Assembly (NCBI GenBank): GCA_012026885.1
Contig: VEPL01000029.1
Span: 186,001 to 250,000, forward strand
From: Betaproteobacteria bacterium
Lineage (GTDB): Bacteria; Pseudomonadota; Gammaproteobacteria; Burkholderiales; Rhodocyclaceae
Length of the DNA stretch: 64,000 nucleotides
Direction of reading: 5' to 3'
Positions 16,187 through 24,411 of the stretch are shown in pieces. The first letter of the stretch is position 1; every line of letters begins with the position of its first letter. A program made the translations under genes and the position numbers. Below the pieces are notes generated by a model. It did not search any database. It worked only from the letters and a program-made list of their open reading frames with translations, and was not told the DNA's origin.

Positions 16187-18969
16187 CAAGGCGGCGTGTT
16201 GCACGAGCCCTGCATCCAGGCCCGCGCCTGGTCGTCGGTGTTGCCGGGATTCCCGCAATCGCCGATCGCCCAGTTGCCGCTCGGGCCGAAGACGTTGACG
16301 CGCAGCATCGAGTTGCGATAGTAGGGCCCTTCGCTGTAGGGAATGGTCACCGACCCTGCCGGCGCTTTTCCGGCCTCGAGGCCGACATCGTTCATGTTGA
16401 CCAGCAGCGACTTGTTCTTCCAGCCATGCGGCACGGCAATGTGGCACCAGTTGCACTTGAGCGGTGTATTGCCCAGCTTTGAGTAGTGCGTCGCGTGGCC
16501 GTCCTTGCCGGTGCCACGGTTGCCGCGTCCGATCCAGAAGCCGGTTCGCTGATTTTGTATATCTCCCCGGTAAATACCCGGGTTATGGCAGCGGAAGCAG
16601 AGGCCGGCGGTTCCGTCAGCCGTGGAACCGGTCGCCGCGGTATACGTCCCCTTGAGGAGGAAATCATTGGCCGAGCCGTGCGGCCCCCACGGGCTCGACG
16701 CCGCCGGAATCACCGTCGTGTCCGCGGTCGCCGAGCCGTGGCAGTCGGTGCAGTACATGGTCTGGGCCCCGACCGCACCGGCATTGCTCCACGGCGCCCG
16801 CCAGTTGCTGCTGATGTCGGTGCCGTTGCCGCGCAGCGAACCGGTGCGCCCTGTCGGGGCCATGACCGGATGCCAGCCGCGGTAATTGTTGGTCGAATAT
16901 CCCGATCCGGCACCGGAGTCCGTCGTCGAGGCTGGCTTGCCCTGGTGCGTGGAGGGTGCCTGGAATTCCATCGCCTGGTTGGTATATCGCGTGTAATTGG
17001 TGCGCGGGGTGACCGAGGTCGTAGGCGTCAGGTTGATGCCGCCGAGCAAGGGCCGCGAGGTTCCGCTTGGATAGACGCCGTCGTCGCTGTACCCGTAATC
17101 GGAATGGCACTTGAGGCAGATCTGGTATTCGCGGGTGACATAGGTTTCCCCCGCGGCAGCGGAAGTATTGTTACCCGGGTCGCCACGCTTGACGGCGTAG
17201 CTGGTTGGCCGCGAGAGAAAGGCGACCCCGCCGTACACCGGCTCGACCCCCCAGCTGCCGCGCAGCACGCCGGAAATCCGGTTGCTGTGGACGTAGCCGG
17301 TCGTATCGGTATGCCTGTGTGTACCGGCGCCGGTATTGCGCCCTGCCGGCAGGCCATCCTTCGTATTGCCCTGGGCCAGCAACCCGGGCAGGCCGTCATT
17401 GGTGCGAATCAGGCGGTGCGGATTGTGGCAGTCAGTACATTCGACATGGCGGTTGACGTCGTTTCCTGCACCCGCGCCGAGCAACGAACGCGCCTCGATC
17501 AAGTCCTTGCCGCATCTGGTCCCGGCTGTTTGGCAGTTGAGGTTGATGTCGCCGGTGCCCGTTGCCGTATTGTCCACGCCGGTGTAGCTGCTGGGGTTGT
17601 GAGGCTCGACCGCCGGATGGGCGCTCGGGGTGCCTTGTGCGCCGTTCGTGATCGGCATTCTGCGGTTGAGGGTCGTGAAGTCGGTCTTGATGTTCGGTGC
17701 GCCGACGGTAACCGTGGTGATGATGCTGGTAGCGGTGGCCTGATGGCACTGGTAACAGACTTCCTCGAGCGCCGGGCTGCCGCCCGACTTGGGCGTGGCG
17801 GTGCTGTCGGTGCCTTCGCGCAGCAGGCGGCGGGCACCCTTGACGGTGTGCGTGTCGTGGCAGTTCAGGCAGGCCGCCCGCCACACCGGCAACAACGCGG
17901 TGCCGCCCGTCCCGTCGGGAAATTCGCGTTGGGTCGCCGCCGCAGCGGTGTACGTCTCGTCGGCGACGTCGGAATGCGCGTGGGCGGAGAAGGCCCAGGC
18001 GCCGGTTCCCTGGTTCTTGTCGTGGCAGGCGAGACAGATGATGTCACCGGAATTGATCGTGTCGTTGAAGGCCGCGGCTGCCGCGGTCGCGGGCATGCGT
18101 TCCTGGAAGCGGTTCAGGCGCAGGAATTTCTGGTTGCCCTTGGTGGTATCGGTCTCGCGGATATGCGGGTCGTGGCAGGTGGCGCACTGGACTTGCGCCA
18201 GGTTGGCCCCGGCCGGACCGGTCTTCTCGAGCGGCAGCTTCGGCTTCACGCCGGGCGAGCGCAGGCCGACGCGGGTATCGCCGCTCGCCGCCGGCGAGTA
18301 AAGCTCGCCGTCGAGGCCGGCCAGGGTTGCATTGTAGGACACCGAGATCGGGTGGTCGTTGGACAGGTCGACACCGAGGTTGCGGGTGAAGCCCGTATCG
18401 GCGCCGGGGCCAACCGGCATGGTGTTCGCGCCGCCGGGCAATGTGGTTGCAATGGTGGCTGTCCCCGGGGCCGAGGTCGGGTTGCTGGCAGCGTAGCTGC
18501 CGGGGGTCTTGAGGCCGTTGTAAACACTGACGTTGCCGATGGCGATGAGGCCGTCGTGGCACGAAAGGCAGAGCTTGGAACTGCCACCAGGCTGGTTCAG
18601 CGTCCCCTGCACCTGCGTGGCGTCCAGGGTATTCGAGGAATAGACGATGTAGTTCTGGGTATACGTGGCGCCGACGCCGGCGCCCTCCGTCTTGCGGTTC
18701 CACAGGGGGGTGACGTTGTTCGCTGCCTGGTGCGGCGTGTGGCAGAAGACACAAATCTCTGTCTCGGTCGTCGCCTTCATCGTCCGCACCGGCACCGTGC
18801 CACCCGAGGGCGTCGCCGTACCATCGGCGACCGCCGAGAGGTTGTGCCTGGTGCCGCGGATATCTGAAATCCGCCCCGCCTCGGCCGGCTCGATGCCGTG
18901 GCGGAAAAACGCGAACGATAACAGGGCGGTCACGGCGACAAGGAGTTTCAATTGGTGGCGATCAGTCAT
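16186..18969 (-). CDS. Exported 11-heme cytochrome c
   Basis: 927 residues with a signal sequence (about 8-32) and eleven CxxCH motifs, at about 73, 124, 252, 302, 357, 395, 501, 608, 730, 781 and 829. The first four motifs reproduce the tetraheme pattern of the smaller cytochromes at 28.0 and 30.3 kb: GTRHNL, CVFCHTPH, CLSCHDG, NDHP, CATCHDPH with FLR, CLACHDK. The remaining seven hemes form an extension with long Gly/Thr/Ser-rich spacers. Those four distal-His contexts also occur in OmcE-type nanowire cytochromes. The start at 18969 overlaps the upstream NHL gene by 8 bp. It is the largest electron carrier here and probably surface-exposed or periplasm-spanning. Confidence 0.9.
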   Translation of the reverse strand: MTDRHQLKLLVAVTALLSFAFFRHGIEPAEAGRISDIRGTRHNLSAVADGTATPSGGTVPVRTMKATTETEICVFCHTPHQAANNVTPLWNRKTEGAGVGATYTQNYIVYSSNTLDATQVQGTLNQPGGSSKLCLSCHDGLIAIGNVSVYNGLKTPGSYAASNPTSAPGTATIATTLPGGANTMPVGPGADTGFTRNLGVDLSNDHPISVSYNATLAGLDGELYSPAASGDTRVGLRSPGVKPKLPLEKTGPAGANLAQVQCATCHDPHIRETDTTKGNQKFLRLNRFQERMPATAAAAAFNDTINSGDIICLACHDKNQGTGAWAFSAHAHSDVADETYTAAAATQREFPDGTGGTALLPVWRAACLNCHDTHTVKGARRLLREGTDSTATPKSGGSPALEEVCYQCHQATATSIITTVTVGAPNIKTDFTTLNRRMPITNGAQGTPSAHPAVEPHNPSSYTGVDNTATGTGDINLNCQTAGTRCGKDLIEARSLLGAGAGNDVNRHVECTDCHNPHRLIRTNDGLPGLLAQGNTKDGLPAGRNTGAGTHRHTDTTGYVHSNRISGVLRGSWGVEPVYGGVAFLSRPTSYAVKRGDPGNNTSAAAGETYVTREYQICLKCHSDYGYSDDGVYPSGTSRPLLGGINLTPTTSVTPRTNYTRYTNQAMEFQAPSTHQGKPASTTDSGAGSGYSTNNYRGWHPVMAPTGRTGSLRGNGTDISSNWRAPWSNAGAVGAQTMYCTDCHGSATADTTVIPAASSPWGPHGSANDFLLKGTYTAATGSTADGTAGLCFRCHNPGIYRGDIQNQRTGFWIGRGNRGTGKDGHATHYSKLGNTPLKCNWCHIAVPHGWKNKSLLVNMNDVGLEAGKAPAGSVTIPYSEGPYYRNSMLRVNVFGPSGNWAIGDCGNPGNTDDQARAWMQGSCNTPP

Positions 18970-20035
18970 CTTCCCCTCCACCGAGGAATTGGAACACGGC
19001 CACACGGCCATTGAAAGTATCGGCGACGAAAACGCGGCTGCCGCCATCGATGTGCACACCCGCGGGCAGGAAGAAACGCCCGGGGCCCGTGCCGGTACCG
19101 CCGATCGGCAGCAGGAACCGGCCCTTGTCGTTGAAGATCAGCAGGTGGTCGAAGTACGATTCGATGGCGTAGATATTGTCCTCATCATCGAAGGCAACAC
19201 CCTTGGGGCGCACGAAATCGCCGAAATAGGTACCGCGCCGGCCGATGACCAGCGGCTTGGCGCTGCCATCGAGGGTGAGCACCTGGATGCGGGCATTGAG
19301 CGTGTCGGCCACGACCAAGCGGTTGCCGCGCAGGGCGATGTAGGTCGGGTAATTGAACTGGCCGGGCTCGTCGCCGCGTTCGCCGAGCGTGCGCAGCAGG
19401 CGGCCGGTGACGTCGAAGACCTTGATCTGGTGGGCGCCGGTATCGCTGACATAGAGTTCGCCTTCGTCGGCATCGAAGGCGAGACCGGTCGGCCGCGCGA
19501 GCTGGTCGGCGCCGATCAGCGGGACGCTCTTGCCCTGCGGGTCGAGCAGGAAGACCGTGGCGAGCTCGGAATCGGCGACGAATATCCGCCCCATCGGGCC
19601 GATGGCGATGCCGCTCGGCGATGCAAAGCGGGCAAGGCGGGTCGCGAATTCCCAGATGTCCAGGCGGCCGTTCGGTTCGTCGAACACGTAGATGGCATTC
19701 TTGCCGACGTCGCTGACGAGGATGCGCCCCTGCCCGTCGACGGCGATGCTCTGGGGCCGCACGAGCGACTTGAGCGGATCGTCGAAGATGCCGGCGATCC
19801 ATTTCAGCACCTTCATCAACGTGCTCTCGTCCGCCGGGTTGGCGAGAACGAAATTCTGCTCGCCGACGAGGTCGCCGATGTAGACGTAGCGCGGGATGTC
19901 GCCGTGACTCACCGACGGGAATACGGCACGCTGCGCGCGCGGGGTATCGGCCAGGTCGAACTTGAGCACGCGCTTGGCATCCCCGGCGCAACCGGCGAGG
20001 ATAAGCGCAAAGGCGACGACGATCCCGATTCTCAT
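18962..20035 (-). CDS. NHL-repeat beta-propeller lipoprotein
   Basis: 357 residues with a lipobox LAGC near residue 18 and at least six NHL repeats (for example RPQSIAVDGQGRILVSD, SPSGIAIGPMGRIFVAD, RPTGLAFDADEGELYVSD, YPTYIALRGNRLVVAD, RPKGVAFDDEDNIYAI and LPAGVHIDGGSRVFVAD). The chain is one six-bladed propeller, likely anchored to a membrane and exposed in periplasm or on the surface. The ATG at 20035 overlaps the stop of the next NHL gene upstream (ATGA). It directly precedes the 11-heme cytochrome, with 8 bp of overlap, implying balanced synthesis and a shared complex. NHL proteins accompany OmcS/OmcE-type cytochromes in Geobacter. Confidence 0.87.
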   Translation of the reverse strand: MRIGIVVAFALILAGCAGDAKRVLKFDLADTPRAQRAVFPSVSHGDIPRYVYIGDLVGEQNFVLANPADESTLMKVLKWIAGIFDDPLKSLVRPQSIAVDGQGRILVSDVGKNAIYVFDEPNGRLDIWEFATRLARFASPSGIAIGPMGRIFVADSELATVFLLDPQGKSVPLIGADQLARPTGLAFDADEGELYVSDTGAHQIKVFDVTGRLLRTLGERGDEPGQFNYPTYIALRGNRLVVADTLNARIQVLTLDGSAKPLVIGRRGTYFGDFVRPKGVAFDDEDNIYAIESYFDHLLIFNDKGRFLLPIGGTGTGPGRFFLPAGVHIDGGSRVFVADTFNGRVAVFQFLGGGEDD

Positions 20036-20976
20036 GGCCACAGGCGGTAGCGGACGACGCGCCGCGCAGCGGGATCGGCGACGTAGAGTTCGCCATCCCG
20101 GATTGCCAGCGATTGCGGGTCGATCAGTCCGAGCTCGGCAAGTGCAATGTCCAGATGGGGATTGCCTGCCTTCAACACGACGAGGCGGCGCTCGCCGCCG
20201 TCGATAATGGCGAGCCAGTCCTCATGTGCCGCCAGCGCAACGACGCGGCCGAAGCCGGCGGCCCCCCCCCCCCCCCCCCCCCCCCGCCCCCCCCGGGACG
20301 GCGCCCGCACGCAGGCGCAATCGGGACTGGTGGCGTAGAGGACGCCGTTGCCGGCGGCCAGCCCGTTGATGCCCGGAGGCACGAGGGCCCAGTCGAATAC
20401 CGTGGTCCCGGTTCCGATCGGCTGGATCTGCTCGATTCGGCGCTGGACGATGTCGAGGCCGTAAATCGCCCCGCGGGCGCCGTCGACCGCGACAACGTCG
20501 TAGGAAACACCCGGAAACGCCGAGCGCAAAAACTGCGGCGGTCGCTGGTCCGGAAAGAAGCGGCGCGCAGGTCCGCGGCCTTCGGTCACGACCAGCGAGC
20601 GGTCGGGAGCGATCGCCAGTCGCGTGTGGCTGTTGGCGACGATCCCGGCAACCGGCGCCATCAGGTCGGTGCGGGTGTCGTAGCGAAAAACCGCCCCGAG
20701 CCCGGCGTCGGCGACGTAGAAAATCCCCGGCGCCGCCGCCAGCGAGACCGGCGCGACGAATTGCCGGTAAGGCATGCCGCCCGGCATGGGTTGCGGCATG
20801 GCGAAGGCATCGGTCTGGCGCACGACACGGCCGCCATCGTAGGCACGCTCGGCGACCAGCGGCCGCGCGCCTTCGACGGCAGCAGGGAGCGCCAACGCCA
20901 GCGCACAGGCGATACCGGCCAGCGGCCGGCCGCCGCGCTGGCTTGCACTACCAGCGCCCGGGGCCCGATGTCTCAT
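20032..20976 (-). CDS. Exported NHL/six-bladed-propeller-like protein with polyglycine tract
   Basis: 314 residues with a signal peptide (about 14-34). Weak NHL-like strands (GIFYVADAGLGAVFRYD, GAIYGLDIVQRRIEQI, SLAIRDGELYVADPAARRVVRY) indicate a propeller. Between residues encoded near 20262-20294 the coding strand has eight G, one C and then twenty-four G in a row, giving RGGGGGGG in a loop next to a 'CACVRAP' segment. Any change in G number other than by threes would shift the frame. The start at 20976 overlaps the triheme gene by 29 bp; other starts are possible. Function unknown, likely a scaffold for the cytochromes. Confidence 0.75.
   Translation of the reverse strand: MRHRAPGAGSASQRGGRPLAGIACALALALPAAVEGARPLVAERAYDGGRVVRQTDAFAMPQPMPGGMPYRQFVAPVSLAAAPGIFYVADAGLGAVFRYDTRTDLMAPVAGIVANSHTRLAIAPDRSLVVTEGRGPARRFFPDQRPPQFLRSAFPGVSYDVVAVDGARGAIYGLDIVQRRIEQIQPIGTGTTVFDWALVPPGINGLAAGNGVLYATSPDCACVRAPSRGGRGGGGGGGAAGFGRVVALAAHEDWLAIIDGGERRLVVLKAGNPHLDIALAELGLIDPQSLAIRDGELYVADPAARRVVRYRLWP
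20262..20294. repeat. Homopolymer: C24, one G, C8 (poly-G in coding strand)
   Basis: Twenty-four C (20262-20285), one G and eight C (20287-20294) in the plus strand. They lie inside the NHL-like gene and encode a glycine run. A 24-bp G/C homopolymer is far beyond chance in normal coding sequence, and slips easily in replication or sequencing. Confidence 0.95.
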
Positions 20977-21325
20977 GTCCGCCCACGATGCCCGAGGGCA
21001 GACCGCGCTTGCCGGAATGGCAGATGTCGCAGCGGTCGACGCCCCAGGCGATGTCGTTGTTGTGGCAAGCCCCACAGAATTTCCCGTCGATGATGTCGCT
21101 CATGGTGATGATATTCGATGCCGCCCGCGGATTGATGGCGAGCTCGGTGTGGCAAACCCGACAGGCAAAGCGGATGCGGTGGAACCAATGCGGAAAGACG
21201 ACCGGCCGCATGCCGTTCTTCTCGGCTGCCCGGTTGATGACGACGTCGGCGTATTCGGCAGCCGCTGGCGGCACGGCGGAGACAGCAAGGAGGGCAGCGA
21301 ACAGGATCAGGAGCCGGCGCCGCAT
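20948..21325 (-). CDS. Triheme c7-type cytochrome, type A copy 1
   Basis: 125 residues with a signal peptide (about 1-23) and three heme motifs CRVCH, CGACH and CDICH. Histidines in the segment PVVFPHWFHRIRF and in 'HNNDIAW' or the CxxCH neighbours are candidate distal ligands for bis-His hemes, as in the c(7)-type triheme domain. It is clearly similar to the product at 23946-24365: both begin the mature part with 'EY.DVVIN', followed by GMRPVVFPHWFHRIRF and a 'IIDG.FCGACH.(N/G)DIAW' core. Periplasmic electron carrier by family. Confidence 0.88.
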   Translation of the reverse strand: MRRRLLILFAALLAVSAVPPAAAEYADVVINRAAEKNGMRPVVFPHWFHRIRFACRVCHTELAINPRAASNIITMSDIIDGKFCGACHNNDIAWGVDRCDICHSGKRGLPSGIVGGHETSGPGRW

Positions 21326-21326
21326 G

Positions 21327-21959
21327 TCAGCGCTCCTGCCGCTTGCGCTGGTGCAACATCGGGTCGAAGCCTTCCGGAATCTTCGGCTTGCCTTCGCCCG
21401 GGCGCGCAATGCTGTGGCAGCGCGTGCATTCGGTCAGCGGGAAAGAGACAGCACCGTGGCAGATGCCACACTGTTCGCCCTCGAGGATGAGCAGCATGCT
21501 GATGCCGGTGGCCCCGGCCACTTCCTTGAACACCTTGGCATGGCACGTCGAGCAGTCGATCAGTTCGGTATGCTGGCGATGCGGGAAGCGCACGGCCGGC
21601 ATGCCGCCCTTGACGTTCATGATGACATCGGTGTCGCGCTTGCGGATCGGACGGCTCGGGTCGAGGCTCTGGCGCGGCTTGATCTGCCCCTTGTCGTAGG
21701 CCTCGACCCAGCGTACCTGGTTGCCCGTGCCGACGAAGTCGGGTGCCAGCGGCGCCAGCGCCTCCGCCGGCTCCTGCAGTAGCTTGACCGCCGGCGAACG
21801 GGGATCATGGACGTCATCCTTGGCGATAGGGGTCCACTCGCCCGCTGTCGCGGTCAACGCCGGAAACAACAGAAAAACGGCAACCAGTGCCCACCACGGG
21901 GCGTCGGTTGCCGGCAGGAAGCAGCGGGAATGATCAGCCCGGTATGTAGATTCCCGCAT
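21327..21959 (-). CDS. Triheme c7-type cytochrome, type B copy 1
   Basis: 210 residues with an N-terminal export signal (hydrophobic about 22-37) and three heme motifs CSTCH, CGICH and CTRCH in the last third, preceded by 'AVRFPHRQHTELIDC', which supplies distal histidines. The region before the hemes (residues about 45-120) contains 'NQVRWVEAYDKGQIKPRQSL', also found in the proteins at 22914 and 37902. The start at 21959 overlaps the coiled-coil gene by 26 bp; an AGGG element lies about 10 nt before it. It pairs with the type A triheme gene 1 bp downstream. Confidence 0.85.
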   Translation of the reverse strand: MRESTYRADHSRCFLPATDAPWWALVAVFLLFPALTATAGEWTPIAKDDVHDPRSPAVKLLQEPAEALAPLAPDFVGTGNQVRWVEAYDKGQIKPRQSLDPSRPIRKRDTDVIMNVKGGMPAVRFPHRQHTELIDCSTCHAKVFKEVAGATGISMLLILEGEQCGICHGAVSFPLTECTRCHSIARPGEGKPKIPEGFDPMLHQRKRQER

Positions 21960-22863
21960 TGCGGATGGCCCTGACCAGTTCGCCGGTCGATTCCTCGAGT
22001 TTCCTGATCGCCTCGGCGTAGTCCTTTTTCGCGGCGGCCGCTTCAGCCGCCTTTCGCAACTCGGTCGCCTGGGCGACGAAGCCGGTGATCTGCTGGTCGA
22101 GCGAGGCATTGCTCGCTCGCTTTTCCTCGGCCAGCACCTTGATCAGCATCTGGTGCGTGTCGTTGCGGTCGACTTCGTAGTGGTATTCCTCTTCCTTGCT
22201 GGCGAACTTGAGCGACTTGACCAGCGTGTCGCCGCTGCGCAGGTTGTTCACTCCGGCCTTGGCGACCAGGTAGGCGCGGTCGAGCTCGGCGCGTCCTTCC
22301 TTGTATTTGCCGGCCTGCGCCAGCTTCGCCGCTTCGGCGACCGACTTGTCGATCTGAGCGACCGTATCGTTCACCTGCTTGGCGTTGCTGCCCTTTTCGT
22401 TGGCGACCCGCTTGTAGGCCCCGAGCAGGGCATTGACGCTGTCGAGGCGCGCCTTGTAGTCGGCCTCCAGCTTCTTGGCGACGACTTCCTCCGGCGCCGC
22501 GACGCGCACACCGTCGAAGAAGGTTGCGCGCGATTCCTTGAGCAACTGGTTGCAGCGGTCGAGGTCGCCCTTGTCGAGCGCCTGCTTCGCCGCCGCGTGC
22601 AGTTCGCGCGCCTTCTGCTGGCGCTCAAGCGCTTCCGGTACCTTGCTCGATTCGATCTGCTTGGCTGCCGACGATTCGTTGAGCAGTTTGGCGACGGAAT
22701 CGAGGTTGTACTTGAGCTGGTCGCGATCGGGCTTGACGTTGGCCAGCCGCGATGCGGCGCTTTCCTGGCCGGTTCCCGCGGGCGCGGCATTCTGGGCGGC
22801 AGCGAGGCCTGCCCACCCGCCGAGGGTCGCCGCGAGTGCAGCGTGGAGCGTCTTTGCAATCAT
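21934..22863 (-). CDS. Exported alpha-helical protein of unknown function
   Basis: 309 residues with a signal peptide (about 1-23). The rest is almost entirely charged helix with heptad-like spacing (KQALDKGDLDRCNQLLKESR, KLAQAGKYKEGRAELDRAYL, KVLAEEKRASNASLDQQI) and many Ala/Lys/Glu; only one cysteine, no heme motif. Repeats of the type 'A..A...GDLDR' resemble TPR helices. Strong AGGGAGA site before the ATG at 22863. Its place between two cytochrome genes suggests a periplasmic scaffold or heme-protein chaperone; I do not recognise the family. Confidence 0.75.
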   Translation of the reverse strand: MIAKTLHAALAATLGGWAGLAAAQNAAPAGTGQESAASRLANVKPDRDQLKYNLDSVAKLLNESSAAKQIESSKVPEALERQQKARELHAAAKQALDKGDLDRCNQLLKESRATFFDGVRVAAPEEVVAKKLEADYKARLDSVNALLGAYKRVANEKGSNAKQVNDTVAQIDKSVAEAAKLAQAGKYKEGRAELDRAYLVAKAGVNNLRSGDTLVKSLKFASKEEEYHYEVDRNDTHQMLIKVLAEEKRASNASLDQQITGFVAQATELRKAAEAAAAKKDYAEAIRKLEESTGELVRAIRNAGIYIPG

Positions 22864-22913
22864 GGGTTGTTCTCCCTGGGAGGCGGCCCGCAGCGGGCCG
22901 CCGTCGTCTCTGG

Positions 22914-23936
22914 TCACTTGCCCTGGGCGGTCGCCGCGGGCATTTCCTTCTTCTTCGAGTGGCACAGGCGGCACTCGGACACCGGGAAGGCTACCTTGCC
23001 GTGGCAGACGCCACACTTCTCGCCGAGCAGGATGGCGGCCATGCTGATCACGTTCGAGCCCTTCTGCGGATTGAAGATCGCCGGGTGGCAGTTCGAGCAG
23101 TCGAGCCACTCGGTGTGCTGCTTGTGCGGATAGACGACGTCCGGCATCGAGCCCTTGACCTCGCGCACGACATTGAGGTCCATGACGACGGGCACGGCGT
23201 TCGGGTCCTGGCGGTCGGCGCGCGGACTGATTTTGTTCTTGTCGAGCGCCTCGACCCAGTTCACCCGGTTACCGGCAAAGCTCTTGGGCAGGGTGCCGAA
23301 AGCGGCCAGCGGCGGCTGCAGCGCGTGCGTGCCATCGACCGTAGGATCGTGGATGCCGTCTTCCGGCGGCGGCAGGTTGCGTTTGCCGGCCGGCTTGAGC
23401 ATGCGGTTGAAGGCGTTGACGTCGCCGCCCGACGGCGCGGCAGCGGCCGCAGCGGCGATAGCCGCCGGCGCCGACGCTGCCACCGGCGATTGCTGCGCCG
23501 GGGCGGGCGCCGGTGCCGGGGTCGGCGCGGGTTTGGCCTCGGCCTTCTTCGGCTCCGGCTTCGGCTCGGGCTTGGTTTCCGCCTTGGCCGGCGCCGCCTC
23601 TTCGGCCTTGCCGAGCTTGAGCCCGTCCTTGACCGCGGCGAGCATGTAGTCGACCGCCCCCTTGACCTCGCCGTCCGACAAAGTCATGTGGCCGCCCTTG
23701 GCGGGCATGCCCTTCGCGGTACCCTGCAGGGCGCTCTGGTAGAAACGACCGACGCCGCCGCCGGCGCGCGCGTTCCAGTCGGCAGCATTGCCGTAGCGGG
23801 GGGCGCCGGCGAGGCCTGTGGCGTGGCAGGTCGCGCACACCTTGGAATAGACATCCTTGCCGCTCTGCTGGGCGAGGGCCGGGACGGAGAACAGGGCTGC
23901 GGAAGCGAGCAGCGTGGCGAAATAGCGTGCTTTCAT
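22914..23936 (-). CDS. Fused c5-type and c7-type tetraheme cytochrome
   Basis: 340 residues in three parts: a signal peptide and a monoheme class I domain (CATCH near residue 34, methionine in the KGMPAKGG loop near 75-80); a Lys/Glu/Pro/Ala-rich linker (about 115-165); and a C-terminal triheme c7 domain of type B (CSNCH, CGVCH, CRLCH) preceded by 'VVYPHKQHTEWLDC'. Total of four hemes. The class I part closely resembles the separate gene at 31215-31556. The flexible linker may let the first heme swing between partners in the periplasm. Confidence 0.9.
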   Translation of the reverse strand: MKARYFATLLASAALFSVPALAQQSGKDVYSKVCATCHATGLAGAPRYGNAADWNARAGGGVGRFYQSALQGTAKGMPAKGGHMTLSDGEVKGAVDYMLAAVKDGLKLGKAEEAAPAKAETKPEPKPEPKKAEAKPAPTPAPAPAPAQQSPVAASAPAAIAAAAAAAPSGGDVNAFNRMLKPAGKRNLPPPEDGIHDPTVDGTHALQPPLAAFGTLPKSFAGNRVNWVEALDKNKISPRADRQDPNAVPVVMDLNVVREVKGSMPDVVYPHKQHTEWLDCSNCHPAIFNPQKGSNVISMAAILLGEKCGVCHGKVAFPVSECRLCHSKKKEMPAATAQGK

Positions 23937-23945
23937 CTCGTCACC

Positions 23946-24365
23946 TCACTTCTTGGCCGGGCCGGCGGGAATGGCCAGCTTCTGGATGGTGCTCTCATGC
24001 ACCTGGGTCGGGGTGTTCGGCTTGCCCGAATGGCAGAGGTTGCAGTTCTCGACCGACCAGGCGATGTCGCCGTTGTGGCAGGCGCCGCAAAACTGGCCGT
24101 CGATGATCTTGACCATGTTGATCTCGTTCCCGCCGGCCTTGAACTTGAAGCCGAGGTCGGCGTGGCAGACCTTGCAGCGGAAGCGGATGCGGTGGAACCA
24201 GTGCGGAAAGACCACCGGCCGCATGCCCGCCTTGTCGGAATAGTTGTTGATGACGACGTCACCGTATTCGGCCTGCGCGTCCTGCACATCGGCGAAGAGG
24301 AGGGCGAACACCGCAAGCAGGATGGCTGCGAGGAGCCCTCCACCAGACACTCGAGTTGATTTCAT
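23946..24365 (-). CDS. Triheme c7-type cytochrome, type A copy 2
   Basis: 139 residues: signal peptide (about 1-32), then three heme motifs CKVCH, CGACH and CNLCH with the distal-His segment PVVFPHWFHRIRF. It is the close homologue of the product at 20948-21325. It is the first of a row of at least six genes transcribed leftwards with short gaps (9 bp to the fused cytochrome). The 46 bp upstream show no convincing promoter, so it may be read from the preceding outer-membrane-protein gene. Confidence 0.9.
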   Translation of the reverse strand: MKSTRVSGGGLLAAILLAVFALLFADVQDAQAEYGDVVINNYSDKAGMRPVVFPHWFHRIRFRCKVCHADLGFKFKAGGNEINMVKIIDGQFCGACHNGDIAWSVENCNLCHSGKPNTPTQVHESTIQKLAIPAGPAKK

Positions 24366-24411
24366 CCAATTCTCACAAATGAAAATATCTTCAGTTCAAA
24401 TCCGCCGGCAA

